From positions 186,001 through 250,000 of the forward strand of contig NZ_JAEACF010000002.1 of the NCBI RefSeq assembly GCF_016401385.1: a stretch of DNA of 64,000 bases, written 5' to 3'. Each line of letters starts with the position of its first letter. Positions within the stretch are counted from its first letter, which is position 1. The stretch comes from Fictibacillus halophilus (GTDB lineage: Bacteria; Bacillota; Bacilli; Bacillales; Fictibacillaceae). Made by a program: the position numbers and the translations under genes. The notes below the pieces were generated by a model, which saw only the letters and a list, made by a program, of their open reading frames with translations, had not been told where the DNA came from and searched no databases. Of the stretch, positions 1 through 8,459 are shown piece by piece.

Positions 1-944
1 TCGATACTATTGTCCAAAAAATTATACAATCGGTTTAAATAAATCGCTGTTTTTTTATCAGCCATCTTTAATGCTTTCTGATAATAGATGTGGGCATTCT
101 CATAATCTTTTCTTTTGAAAAATTCAAGTCCTAAATTATGTAGAAGCATTCCGATAATACCAATTTCGTTTAACGTTTCACTATCCTGAATCAACTGAAG
201 GTAACGGTCAACTTTTTGTTCAAATTCAACTTGTGTTGCACATTCTATTTGAAGCAGCATGACTGATTCTGCTTGGATAGCTCTTGAGAAGTTGTTATTT
301 CTCTTAAAATAGTGCATAGCTTTTTTAGCATTGATATAAGCCATCGTTTTGGATTCAACCCACTGATAAGCCATCGCTAAATGATAACAGTATTCTTCAT
401 TTCCATAGGAAATCTTATCAATCGTACTCAAGAGCTCAATCGCCTTCTTCCGATTCTCAACATGAAAATTGTTATACTTCTGCAAATAATAGATTCCCTT
501 TACATGCTTATACATGTTGTCCTCATAAGGAGTCAGGTGATCAGTTTTTATACGTTTTAATATTTCTGCTGCTTTTTTCGAGTCATTTTTCAAAAGGTAA
601 TATCGAGCAAGCACCATCTGATACAGTGTTGCATGTTTTGAGGATTGAACAATCGGAAATTGATCTAATTCACTTTTTGTCTTCTCTACTTCTTTCATTC
701 TTTGCATGATAATAGAGTTGTGCCATTGATGGAGTTTCTTCTCCATATCCTGAAAGAACTGTATTTCCCTTTGTATATCGATATCAAGCCGTTTTGAGAA
801 TAACGCGATTATCTCCGTTGAATACTTCGTTTGCCCTCGCTCGATTTTACTAACATGTGTTGTCGTACAAATATCTTTGCCCAGTTGTTCTTGAGAAAGT
901 CCTCTTCTTTTACGATAAAATTTTATAATTTCTCCCTCAATCAT
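1..944 (-). CDS. HTH-TPR transcriptional regulator, NprR/PlcR (RNPP) type, C-terminus outside window
   Basis: About 314 residues are visible and the frame runs off the left edge without a stop. The ATG at 944 follows a GAGGAGAGA ribosome binding site. Residues ~5-58 form an XRE-type helix-turn-helix (YRKRRGLSQEQLGKDICT, then VSKIERGQ). The rest is all-helical with repeated aromatic and Ala positions typical of tetratricopeptide repeats (for example LGLEFFKRKDYENAHIYYQK near the edge). This layout is that of RNPP quorum-sensing regulators, which bind a secreted and re-imported peptide encoded just downstream; in NprR the target is a neutral protease gene. A neutral protease gene lies immediately upstream on the same strand, which fits NprR. 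The peptide gene, if present, would be to the left of this window. HTH-TPR is seen directly; the NprR assignment is inference. Other TPR regulators of this fold remain possible. Confidence 0.75.
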   Translation of the reverse strand, partial: MIEGEIIKFYRKRRGLSQEQLGKDICTTTHVSKIERGQTKYSTEIIALFSKRLDIDIQREIQFFQDMEKKLHQWHNSIIMQRMKEVEKTKSELDQFPIVQSSKHATLYQMVLARYYLLKNDSKKAAEILKRIKTDHLTPYEDNMYKHVKGIYYLQKYNNFHVENRKKAIELLSTIDKISYGNEEYCYHLAMAYQWVESKTMAYINAKKAMHYFKRNNNFSRAIQAESVMLLQIECATQVEFEQKVDRYLQLIQDSETLNEIGIIGMLLHNLGLEFFKRKDYENAHIYYQKALKMADKKTAIYLNRLYNFLDNSI

Positions 945-1052
945 ATGTGTCTCTCCTCATGAACAAATGTTTAATGATAAAAGTTTCTTTCTAAATCGTT
1001 TTTTTTCCTTCTATAGTCATGTTTTTAAGTATTAATACCTACTATTTTTCCA

Positions 1053-1086
1053 TAAAAAATCCACGAAAGAAAAATCTCTCGTGGAT
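1053..1086 (-). terminator. Rho-independent terminator of the M4 protease gene
   Basis: On the minus strand a stem beginning ATCCACGA and closing TCGTGGAT (arms extended by GAGA/TTTC) is followed by TTTTTTA, ten bases after the protease stop codon. It separates the protease from the HTH-TPR regulator. Confidence 0.85.
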
Positions 1087-1095
1087 CATACTGAC

Positions 1096-2841
1096 TTATT
1101 GAGCCGGTACACCAATCGCATCGTATGCTGCCATTACAGCTTTTGTTTCGGCAGATGGAGCTCCATTACGGTCTGGATAAAGATCTCGAGCGGACTGAAC
1201 CGCTGCAGCACGCATCTCTTGGAATCCTGATGACGGTACAAGATAGTTCGTTAAAGCACGGTAAAAGATTTTCTCTGTTTTCGAACGTGTGATACCCGTG
1301 ACTTTAACACCATGGTGCTCTCCTCCTTCAGAAATGAGATAAGCTGCTTTATTGTTGATGGAGCTGTTTATATGAACCCCACCCTTATCCAGCTCACCTA
1401 AGTAACGGTCTTCATAATGATCAGGGTATGCATTATCCTTTAACCCGTAAGCTGCAGAAAGCTTCTTGGACTTTGGATTGCTCATAGAACGAAGTCCGCC
1501 ATCACCTGGTACGTTTGGTGTAAAAATATCTTCACCCATCTCCCATTCAGATGGACTTGTCAACCCGTGTGAATGCATTTCAGACAATGCACCAAAGATA
1601 TCAGCTAGTGATTCATTAATTGCACCAGATTCTCCTTGATAGGTTAAGTTTGCAGTTTTTGAGATTACACCATGTGTCATTTCATGGCCCGCAACGTCCA
1701 TCGCACCTGCTAATGAACTGAACAGAATACCATCACCATCTCCGTAGAGCATCTGTTTTCCGTTCCATGCGGCATTGTTCCATTTAGATCCAATGTGAAC
1801 CGTGCTTATGATCGGCATCCCTTTTCCATCCAGACTATTTCGTTTATGAATATTTTGGTAATACGTATTCACTTTAATGGAATTTGTATGAGCTGAAACA
1901 GCTGCTGGATCCGCAAAGAACGACGTGCCTGTCTCTACTTCAAATCCTGAGAATCCAAAAAGTCCAGATAGTAGGATGAAAGGTGTTTCACCCATGCGGT
2001 TTGCTTTATACGTATGAACCGGTACGATGTTTGGATTTGTCGTTGTTCCTCCTTCAATTGCCGCACCATGCAGATAGCTTTTTCCAGAGACACTATCTTT
2101 TACAGCGATAAAGTTTTGAACTTTACCAAATACATCTAGCCCTCTTCCTGTTATTGGTGTGACCGCTGGCGCATCCGCTTCATGGACTGCATTAAATTGA
2201 TCCACGATCTCGCCAGATGTTGCATCAATAAAATAATGATAAAACCCAGGTGCAGGAACCGATGTCGAAACTTTTACTAAGTACGTTAAGTAATTTCTTC
2301 CTTCATGAGGGTAGATTGTTAATTCTGTCTCTACTCCGTCAAAATGCTTAACTTCTCCAATCTCAGCAACTACGTCCTCTTTAGCTGTTCTCTCTGCATT
2401 TTCCTTCGTGATAGACGGATCTGTAGGAATGATGGATCGACTTAGTTTTTGAGTCACCTTTCCAAATGACGCATACACATTGTTGTTTGCGTCTAACGAT
2501 ACGGTTTGTCCACTGCCGTAGATTGGAATTCCGTTATATTGCTCAACAGTACGCACGTGGTATGTATTTGTGCTACTATCCGCAAACTCTTTTATGATCT
2601 TAAACTGTTCTCCTATTGTAGATGTTGATTTCGCTCCAACCTCAGAAACGACCTGTGATTGCAGATACGCTTTAACGATTTCAGTTTTACTCAATCCCTC
2701 AGGAGCTTGGAATAAAACAGTTGAAGAATTCGCGTGTGCATTGTATCCAGGTAAAGAAAATCCTCCAAGTGTAACCGACAATGCTAGAACTGCTGGGATT
2801 ACCACTTTTTTGTTCAATCGGTTTTGTCTTTTCTTTTTCAA
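1096..2841 (-). CDS. Secreted thermolysin-family (M4) neutral metalloprotease
   Basis: The product is a secreted zinc endopeptidase of 581 residues. The chosen start is a TTG at 2841, preceded by GAAGAGGTG at the right distance. It gives MKKKRQNRLNKK, a basic N-region, then a hydrophobic core and an AHA cleavage site near residue 37. An upstream ATG at 2913 has no ribosome binding site and would put 24 unlikely residues before the signal peptide. After an FTP/PepSY-like propeptide the catalytic domain carries HEMTH (about residue 385), the third zinc ligand in GAINESLADIFG and the late GGVHINSS motif with the active-site His. All catalytic elements are present, so it should be active. It has its own terminator. 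Its position next to an NprR-like regulator suggests cell-density control, which is inference. A second M4 protease lies at 26.6-28.3 kb. Confidence 0.93.
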   Translation of the reverse strand: MKKKRQNRLNKKVVIPAVLALSVTLGGFSLPGYNAHANSSTVLFQAPEGLSKTEIVKAYLQSQVVSEVGAKSTSTIGEQFKIIKEFADSSTNTYHVRTVEQYNGIPIYGSGQTVSLDANNNVYASFGKVTQKLSRSIIPTDPSITKENAERTAKEDVVAEIGEVKHFDGVETELTIYPHEGRNYLTYLVKVSTSVPAPGFYHYFIDATSGEIVDQFNAVHEADAPAVTPITGRGLDVFGKVQNFIAVKDSVSGKSYLHGAAIEGGTTTNPNIVPVHTYKANRMGETPFILLSGLFGFSGFEVETGTSFFADPAAVSAHTNSIKVNTYYQNIHKRNSLDGKGMPIISTVHIGSKWNNAAWNGKQMLYGDGDGILFSSLAGAMDVAGHEMTHGVISKTANLTYQGESGAINESLADIFGALSEMHSHGLTSPSEWEMGEDIFTPNVPGDGGLRSMSNPKSKKLSAAYGLKDNAYPDHYEDRYLGELDKGGVHINSSINNKAAYLISEGGEHHGVKVTGITRSKTEKIFYRALTNYLVPSSGFQEMRAAAVQSARDLYPDRNGAPSAETKAVMAAYDAIGVPAQ

Positions 2842-3067
2842 CCCATTCACCTCTTCATCAAATTGTGATTCCGGAATAATTCCAATTATTAAGAACATTT
2901 CAAAAGTGGTCAATTGGGTTATTTTATACTCAGTTTCTCAAGTGTTAATGGCCTTCGAGGACTTTGTTCGACAAAAAATGTCCATATTTCATGAATAATT
3001 AACCCAATAACAATCCCTTACCAATTCTGTAATAATAGGGTCAAATCACTAGACGAGGAGGGCTGAT
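2842..3067. promoter_or_regulatory. Divergent intergenic region between protease and fibre operon, with spaced inverted repeat
   Basis: This region must hold promoters for both the protease (leftward) and the fibre operon (rightward). An 8-bp inverted repeat is present: TTGGGTTA at 2914-2921 and TAACCCAA at 3000-3007, 78 bp apart. The left arm lies about 73 bp upstream of the protease start; the right arm lies about 60 bp upstream of the fibre-operon start. A shared regulator could bind both, but no named operator is recognised. I could not assign -35/-10 boxes confidently. Confidence 0.4.
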
Positions 3068-3730
3068 ATGAAAGGCAAGCTTCATAAAGGGACTGTTCTA
3101 TTGGGGTTATGTTCTCTTTCTTTTTATTGTGGTGCTCAAATTACTGGTCAAACCGAAGCGGCCTTTTCAAGCCAAGCTCAAATAAAACCAGTTGAACTGT
3201 CTGCAGCAGTTGTTTTTCCAGACACAGTGGAGAATCTTAACCGCAGAGCTCAACAAATTTATACGGACATGCAATCTCTCTACAATAACCTTCCGAACGC
3301 TGCTGAAGATGAAAGTTTACAAGAGCAAAAAGAAGCGTTAGAGGAGATTACAGTAATAGAACAAACACTTCACTCACTTTACCGTGATTTTAAAGATATA
3401 CATAATGAGCTCTCAAACTATGAAAATCAGGTGAAGAAATTAGATTCAAATACATATGAATTCGTCTATGAAGGCTGTAATGAAGCAAACGAATTAAGTA
3501 AAAAAATAAAAAAGACAGTGAACCTTCAATCTATTACACAATTACGTCATTCAATTGAAGGTCGCATCAACAAGTTGGAAGATGCAGAGAAGAATGTTGC
3601 TGATCCTGTTGAACCAACAGAGGTGGAAAGTGCTGCTGATCATACAGAACGAGAAGTACCGAAACAAGATCCTAAACAAAACGAAGGAGAAACAAAACAT
3701 GATGAAAAGACTGTTGAAAATTACCACTAA
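3068..3730 (+). CDS. Secreted helical protein, first gene of the sipW-tasA operon (TapA position)
   Basis: The product is 220 residues; the ATG follows GAGGAGGG. The N-terminus is a signal peptide (MKGKLHKGTVLLGLCSLSFY) followed by TEAAFSSQAQ, which resembles the SipW-processed AYFSD-type N-termini of fibre proteins. The middle (about 50-165) is predicted helical and coiled-coil-like, rich in Glu, Lys and Leu. The last 45 residues are charged and low-complexity (VEPTEVESAADHTEREVPKQ). It overlaps the start of the signal peptidase gene by 32 bp, so the two are translationally linked. By position it corresponds to TapA, the TasA anchoring/assembly protein of B. subtilis, but I see no clear sequence match to TapA. 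Related uncharacterised proteins occur beside sipW/calY in other Bacillaceae (recollection, not verified). Function unknown; an accessory role in fibre assembly is inference. Confidence 0.7.
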   Translation: MKGKLHKGTVLLGLCSLSFYCGAQITGQTEAAFSSQAQIKPVELSAAVVFPDTVENLNRRAQQIYTDMQSLYNNLPNAAEDESLQEQKEALEEITVIEQTLHSLYRDFKDIHNELSNYENQVKKLDSNTYEFVYEGCNEANELSKKIKKTVNLQSITQLRHSIEGRINKLEDAEKNVADPVEPTEVESAADHTEREVPKQDPKQNEGETKHDEKTVENYH

Positions 3731-4244
3731 ACTAGCAAGCTCCTCTTTTATCATATTGCTCTGTTTGCTTGCTTTTATCATCCTATCGTCACGTGTCTCA
3801 GGAGCAGAACCTTCCTTTTTTGGCTATCAAATTAAAGCGGTTTTGTCCGGGTCAATGGAACCTAGCTTTCAAACAGGATCTATCATCTCTATCAAACAGG
3901 CAGACGATACCACTACCTTTAAAAAAGGCGATATTATTACTTTTCAAATGGAAGATAAGCTGATTACTCATAGAATTATCGATGTTGAAAATAAAAGTGG
4001 ACAAGTTTCTTATAACACCAAAGGGGATAACAATGACGGACCTGATATGTGGTCAGTTCCTTCAAATGACGTGATTGGTAGCTACACGGGATTTACGATT
4101 CCATATGTCGGATATGCATTAAATGTGACTCAATCTAAGGAAGCATCTGCGCTTTTGTTATTTATTCCAGGGTTCTTATTATTTAGTTCGGCTGTCTTTT
4201 CTATAGTAAAAGCGGCTAGAAAACTAAGTGTTGAAAAAGCATAA
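3699..4244 (+). CDS. sipW: SipW-type (ER-type) signal peptidase I
   Basis: A membrane signal peptidase that processes TasA/CalY-type fibre precursors. The start is one of two adjacent ATGs at 3699 and 3702, preceded by GAAGGAGA; longer upstream frames have no ribosome binding site. An N-terminal membrane segment (SSSFIILLCLLAFIILSS) leads to the catalytic domain. The nucleophile serine is in VLSGSMEPSF. The general-base position is histidine (ITHRIID), as in archaeal/ER-type enzymes, where ordinary bacterial type I peptidases have lysine. The GDNNDGPD box is present. A second membrane segment near the C-terminus (ALLLFIPGFLLFSSAVFSI) matches SipW topology. At 181-182 residues its size fits the family. 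It sits between the presumed accessory protein and the fibre protein, the usual order. Confidence 0.92.
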   Translation: MMKRLLKITTKLASSSFIILLCLLAFIILSSRVSGAEPSFFGYQIKAVLSGSMEPSFQTGSIISIKQADDTTTFKKGDIITFQMEDKLITHRIIDVENKSGQVSYNTKGDNNDGPDMWSVPSNDVIGSYTGFTIPYVGYALNVTQSKEASALLLFIPGFLLFSSAVFSIVKAARKLSVEKA

Positions 4245-4325
4245 AACATGGTTAGCTCTCTATGTATATAACCATACATACGAGTTTAATAAATCTAGAT
4301 TACATATCTATGGAGGTTGAGAAGA

Positions 4326-4940
4326 ATGGGGTTTACGAAGACAATTAGCAAAGGCGTCATGACAGCTGCACTAGGTTTATCTTTAATGGGAGGGGGAACG
4401 TTCGCATACTTTAGTGACACGTTCGAAACGAAGAACACCTTCGCTGCAGGTACGTTAGATCTTTCCATCAATCCAAACGCTGTGGTTAACATCAATAACA
4501 TTAAGCCTGGCGATGAAGTATATCGCGAATTTACGTTTGAGAACAAGGGCTCTCTAGACATTTATCAAGTATTGCTAGATACAAAATATACAGTTGAAGA
4601 TGCAAAATCTGATAATACAGATGATCTTGGAAACCACATTAAAGTTACCATCATGTACAACACGAGCAGCGCAACTGTACCTGTCGTTGAGACAACGTTG
4701 GCACAACTGAAAGAAAAACAACCCGACCTTACAGCAATTGACGAGTTTGTTGGCACCACACAGCGTCCTGATGGAATTCCTCCAGGTGAGAAAGAAAAAA
4801 TGTTCGTGTTGTTCCAGTTCGTAGATAATGGCGAAGATCAAAACCAGTTCCAAGGAGACAAGCTTCAAGTGGATTGGACGTTCAACGCGAAACAAGCTCC
4901 AGGTGCTTATAACGACGATACGGATCCAGAGAATAACTAA
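4326..4940 (+). CDS. tasA: TasA/CalY (camelysin) family biofilm fibre protein
   Basis: The product is 204 residues from the ATG at 4326, nine bases after GGAGG; an in-frame TTG at 4317 overlaps that site and is unlikely. The signal peptide ends in GGGTFAYFSDTFETKNTFAA, the hallmark SipW cleavage region of TasA, CalY and TapA. The rest is a beta-rich domain with the family features TLDLSINP and EVYREFTFENKGSLDIYQVLL. Length is nearer CalY/camelysin (about 197 aa) than B. subtilis TasA (261 aa), so it could equally be named calY. Camelysin-type proteins were described as metalloproteases, but their main established role is as extracellular fibres. It is last in the operon and followed by a good terminator. 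In B. subtilis this operon is repressed by SinR; no SinR gene is in the window. Confidence 0.9.
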   Translation: MGFTKTISKGVMTAALGLSLMGGGTFAYFSDTFETKNTFAAGTLDLSINPNAVVNINNIKPGDEVYREFTFENKGSLDIYQVLLDTKYTVEDAKSDNTDDLGNHIKVTIMYNTSSATVPVVETTLAQLKEKQPDLTAIDEFVGTTQRPDGIPPGEKEKMFVLFQFVDNGEDQNQFQGDKLQVDWTFNAKQAPGAYNDDTDPENN

Positions 4941-4954
4941 ATATAGAACAAGCT

Positions 4955-4990
4955 AGAACTGCTAGAATTAGCAGTTCTTTGCTTTTCTAT
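4955..4990 (+). terminator. Terminator of the fibre operon
   Basis: AGAACTGCTA and TAGCAGTTCT arms with a short loop are followed by TTGCTTTTC. It lies 15 bases after the tasA stop. Confidence 0.85.
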
Positions 4991-5011
4991 CCTAAGTTAC
5001 AACGTTATTAT

Positions 5012-6115
5012 TTATACTAAAGTTCTTGTCTTCAACTTCTTATTCAGCAGTGTGAACGTCTTTTTCAAAGCACTATTAGGTACTGCTAGATAATTGTCAC
5101 CTAGGCTTACCTCAAAGAAACAACGATTCTCACCATTCTCGCGAAGATGTCCTGTTAATCCAACTCCACTCTCAGCATAAGTGTCTGCCAAAATGCGTTC
5201 CATTTCATGCTTTGGTGCTTGGACATGGACATGAAACATGTTTGAAACAGGCGTTATCGGAAGTGTGCGTATACCTTCACACGCGTTATAGAGTGCTGCT
5301 AATTCCTTTGCACCCTCATAGTATTCTTCCATTTTTTCAACTCGTTGATCGAAATAGAAATCCGCGCTTAAGATATATGGATAAAGACTGATCAAGTCAC
5401 CACCATGACGTCTTTTCCACACCTTTGATTTCTCAGTAAAGTCTTTTGGCCCTGCTAAGATTGCACCTGCGACTCCGCCAATCCCCTTATAAAAAGAAAC
5501 ATAAACACTATCAAAAAGTGCACAAACTTCAGCTGCAGTTTTATTATAAAATGGGAGAATTTCAAACAGTCTTGCTCCATCCAGATGAAGTTTAATTCCT
5601 TTTTCTCTGCAGTAATCAGAAGTAGCTTGTAAATCTTCAAAACTCGGCAGCTGGCCACCGATCTCTCGCTGAGGAAGTTCCAATAATAAACAAGAAACGT
5701 CTTCCTTCATGTTGACTACGTCATCCCGTTTAATAATTTTATTAGGGTCACTAAGCAGCACAGGTTCAATGTGGTGAAGTTCTTTCAAACCATCTTCTTC
5801 GTGAATTTCCAAGTGGCATAGCGGATGATACGCCACTTTTTGGATACCCTTTTCATCACACCAAATCCGCATGGCGATTTGTTGAGCCATTGTCCCACTA
5901 GGGAAAAATATAGCTGATTCTTTCCCTAAATAAGCAGCCATCTTTTCTTGAAAGCTATCAATGATGTGACCGCTGCCATACATATCACTTTCTTCCAGCC
6001 CTGATTGGTTTGAGAAAGAATCTAACAACACAGAGACATCTCTTTTTCCGTGTCCGGTTACTTGGTATTTTGCATTTTTATAGGCATCTAGTAGAATGTT
6101 TTTGTTGTACAACAT
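5012..6115 (-). CDS. Threonine aldolase / beta-eliminating lyase family PLP enzyme
   Basis: A fold-type I PLP enzyme of 367 residues. Family features are the substrate/PLP region GSGHIIDSFQEKMAAYLGKE near residue 47, the FFPSGTMAQQIA phosphate-binding stretch, the KLHLDGARLFE aspartate segment that contacts the pyridine nitrogen, and the probable Schiff-base lysine in SFYKGIGGVAGAILAG near residue 210. Low-specificity L-threonine aldolases cleave L-Thr or L-allo-Thr to glycine and acetaldehyde. The N-terminal 40 residues differ from the classical enzymes, so the true substrate may be another beta-hydroxy amino acid. The ATG follows GAGGGGAG and lies only 13 bp after the stop of the preceding membrane protein, so it is probably the last gene of the GntR-ABC operon, an odd partner for an ABC transporter. 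Confidence 0.8.
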   Translation of the reverse strand: MLYNKNILLDAYKNAKYQVTGHGKRDVSVLLDSFSNQSGLEESDMYGSGHIIDSFQEKMAAYLGKESAIFFPSGTMAQQIAMRIWCDEKGIQKVAYHPLCHLEIHEEDGLKELHHIEPVLLSDPNKIIKRDDVVNMKEDVSCLLLELPQREIGGQLPSFEDLQATSDYCREKGIKLHLDGARLFEILPFYNKTAAEVCALFDSVYVSFYKGIGGVAGAILAGPKDFTEKSKVWKRRHGGDLISLYPYILSADFYFDQRVEKMEEYYEGAKELAALYNACEGIRTLPITPVSNMFHVHVQAPKHEMERILADTYAESGVGLTGHLRENGENRCFFEVSLGDNYLAVPNSALKKTFTLLNKKLKTRTLV

Positions 6116-6128
6116 AACAAGCTCCCCT

Positions 6129-6836
6129 CTATTCGTTTATCCAGCTAATTTCACCATTTATCTCTATATCCTTAGGTACTTTTAAAAGGATAAAATCACG
6201 GCCGATTACAGAGCTGCGATTTTCTTGAGTAAAATGTCCACCCTTAGAGAACTGACTGTATGCAAAGCCTGGCGAAAACCTTGAGAAGCTTACTGTCACT
6301 AAAGCTGGATTATTTACGGTTAGCTTTTGTCCGTTCAATAGAAGCTCTGGCGAATGCAATTTGTCTGTGAAATCTACGCCATCAATATAAGATTTCCCTA
6401 CATGATACGTAGCCTCAATCTCACCATCTTTTTCGCTTTTCCGCTCAGCAAAAACACTCATGTTGCCTGTTTCTCCCTCTGTTAAAATAATGTCTAACGA
6501 CTTTTCATTAAAGGGAAAAGACCACTTTTTCTTTTCAGAAAATGATTTATCTAGATCGACTAGATTTCCCGAATACAAATTGTCTATCGCTTTAGTCTGT
6601 GCGTCTTCTATTTTAGTCATTTCTGCAGCCGTAGCTACTTTTTGATCATTTTTGTAGTTTGGAAGGACGCTTAATGAAATCACTGTAGCAATCGCTAGAA
6701 TAATTGTATATCCACCCAGGATCCAGCGAATATTTCTTGTTCCGAAGCTTACTTTAGTGTTGGATCTCATAATTGCAATTCCAAATGCGACGATAATAAA
6801 CACAATTAAAATTGGCAAGAAAGACATAATTATCAT
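6129..6836 (-). CDS. Membrane-anchored extracytoplasmic protein of an ABC operon, function unknown
   Basis: The product is 235 residues. Two hydrophobic segments occur at the N-terminus (MSFLPILIVFIIVAFGIAIM and WILGGYTIILAIATVISL), followed by a ~170-residue soluble domain beginning KNDQKVATAAEMTKIEDA and ending in a beta-rich part. By topology the soluble domain should face outward. The start ATG overlaps the permease stop as ATGA, with GGAGGTAAGG as ribosome binding site, so it is translationally coupled to the ABC permease. I recognise no named family. Accessory membrane proteins in this position occur in ytr/bce-like operons. A role in sensing or presenting the exported compound is inference. 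Confidence 0.7.
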   Translation of the reverse strand: MIIMSFLPILIVFIIVAFGIAIMRSNTKVSFGTRNIRWILGGYTIILAIATVISLSVLPNYKNDQKVATAAEMTKIEDAQTKAIDNLYSGNLVDLDKSFSEKKKWSFPFNEKSLDIILTEGETGNMSVFAERKSEKDGEIEATYHVGKSYIDGVDFTDKLHSPELLLNGQKLTVNNPALVTVSFSRFSPGFAYSQFSKGGHFTQENRSSVIGRDFILLKVPKDIEINGEISWINE

Positions 6837-7576
6837 TTCCTTACCTCCATTCTGTTAGAAATCCCTAAGCTAGTCAGCAGTAAAATTGACGAGACGATAG
6901 CTATTTTACAAATGAACAGAATAAATGATGTTTCTTGTCCAAAGAACATGGTTACATTTACAAAAACTTTAGCATCGCCGCCGATTCCATCCAAGATTAA
7001 GCCGCCAAACAAAATGGTCGGAATAATTAAGAGAAAGCCTTTATGCAGCTGAACTAAAATTCCAAAAAGATATCCTGCGCTAGCAAACAGAAAAATATAT
7101 AGAATTGAAGTAATCATTCCCATGACGAATTCAGTAACCGATAATGAATCAACGATAATTGAGTAATTATCTTTGAAGTAAAACGCTAAGATCTGAAATA
7201 GATGTGTAGAAAGATAAACCGTTATGCCTGCAAAAATACTAGCGGATAAGAGAAATAGAATGTTAGAAACTTGGCTGATGGTACGGTTCGTGACAAAAGA
7301 AAAATCATCATACCGATACGCTCTCGTTGTTATGATGATGGCTGTTATGAACGCCCAAATCATCATAAAAACGAGAATGATATCACTTGTGTAATAGTAA
7401 AAATCATATTGTATTGAATTTGAGGAGCCACCACTCATGCCCGTTCCATTAAAAGAAAAAAGAATCGCCAGCAGCTGGATCACGATTAACGATGTAAACA
7501 CACCGAAGTATGATTTCAGTTTATAGCGGTATTGTTTCTTCACGATGTCCCAAGCCTTAACCTCTGCTAAATACAT
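6833..7576 (-). CDS. ABC transporter permease (YtrC/ABC-2 type)
   Basis: The product is 247 residues from the ATG at 7576, which follows AAAGGTGGG; an in-frame GTG at 7588 lies within that site. About six hydrophobic segments are visible, for example VFTSLIVIQLLAILFSFNG, IILVFMMIWAFITAIIITTR, FLLIIPTILFGGLILDGIGG and ILFICKIAIVSSILLLTSLG. The arrangement (a paired N-terminal helix, long hydrophobic C-terminus, no binding-protein EAA loop) is that of ABC-2/exporter-like permeases. It overlaps the ATPase gene by 20 bp and the following membrane protein by 4 bp, so all are cotranscribed. Substrate is unknown; relatives respond to cell-wall-active compounds. Confidence 0.8.
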   Translation of the reverse strand: MYLAEVKAWDIVKKQYRYKLKSYFGVFTSLIVIQLLAILFSFNGTGMSGGSSNSIQYDFYYYTSDIILVFMMIWAFITAIIITTRAYRYDDFSFVTNRTISQVSNILFLLSASIFAGITVYLSTHLFQILAFYFKDNYSIIVDSLSVTEFVMGMITSILYIFLFASAGYLFGILVQLHKGFLLIIPTILFGGLILDGIGGDAKVFVNVTMFFGQETSFILFICKIAIVSSILLLTSLGISNRMEVRK

Positions 7577-8459
7577 GATCGATCCCACCTTTTGTTTTAC
7601 TTGTTAGATAACTGCAAATATCTTCTGCAGAAACTGACGTGACTTCTAACCCTAACTGTCTAGCATCCTCTAACTCTTTTATGGAACGATTGTTTCTTAT
7701 GACCGCGTATGACATATTTGCGCCGATCTCTTGCATGGTAATGAGTTCCATCTTCTCTGTCCATGACGCCACGTTAACCGTCTTTCCTCTCACGCCAATT
7801 GCGTACTCCTTTAACTGATCGATGGGTAAGTGAAGACACTTTTCACCAGACTTAATGAGCAGAACTTCTTCTAACAGATCTTCTACTTCATCTAACAGAT
7901 GGCTAGAGAGAATAATGGTTCTTGGATAGGCGATGTATTCTTTTAATAATGCTCGGTAGAAGTCCTTACGAGTTGCAGAATCCATTCCGCTTGTTGGCTC
8001 ATCCATGATTGTCAGTGGGCAGCGTGCAGCTAAACCAACGATTATATTAAACGTGCTTTTCATCCCCTTTGAGAGATTTCCATGATATTGTTTAGGGTTA
8101 AAAGAAAAATAATCAAATAATTTTAAAGCTAAGTCGTGGTTCCAATTTGGGTAAAAACTTCCCGCTGTTTCGAGCAGTTCTTTTAATGTTAACCCTTGTG
8201 AGAAACTCATCTCGTTATCGATGAAGATTGTATTTGCCGAAACCTTTAAATTATTGAACGGATTTTCAGAGAAAACCTGTATGTCACCCGCAGAATGATG
8301 AAGGTAACCTGCAATTATTTTTAATAATGTTGTTTTACCTGCTCCGTTCCTTCCGATCAAACCGGTAATCTTGTTCTCGGCTATTGTGCAGTTCATATTT
8401 TGAAGTGCTTTGGATCGACCATATTGTTTAGTCAGGTCATGACAAACGACAACATTCAT
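7557..8459 (-). CDS. ABC transporter ATP-binding protein (YtrB/YhcH type)
   Basis: A nucleotide-binding subunit of 300 residues. Walker A is GLIGRNGAGKTTLLK (about residue 36), the signature is written NLSKGMKSTFNI in place of the usual LSGGQ, and Walker B is PLTIMDEPTSGMD followed by the switch His in ILSSHLLDEVEDL. LSKGMK is the usual variant in YtrB-like export ATPases. The C-terminal ~80 residues form a small extra domain. The ATG follows AAAGGAGGAGCAATC and overlaps the GntR stop codon. Works with the two downstream membrane proteins. Confidence 0.9.
   Translation of the reverse strand: MNVVVCHDLTKQYGRSKALQNMNCTIAENKITGLIGRNGAGKTTLLKIIAGYLHHSAGDIQVFSENPFNNLKVSANTIFIDNEMSFSQGLTLKELLETAGSFYPNWNHDLALKLFDYFSFNPKQYHGNLSKGMKSTFNIIVGLAARCPLTIMDEPTSGMDSATRKDFYRALLKEYIAYPRTIILSSHLLDEVEDLLEEVLLIKSGEKCLHLPIDQLKEYAIGVRGKTVNVASWTEKMELITMQEIGANMSYAVIRNNRSIKELEDARQLGLEVTSVSAEDICSYLTSKTKGGIDHVFSRG

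Noticed and set aside
2570..2998. 142-codon plus-strand frame
   Set aside because: Antisense to the signal-peptide and propeptide region of the M4 protease, with no ribosome binding site.
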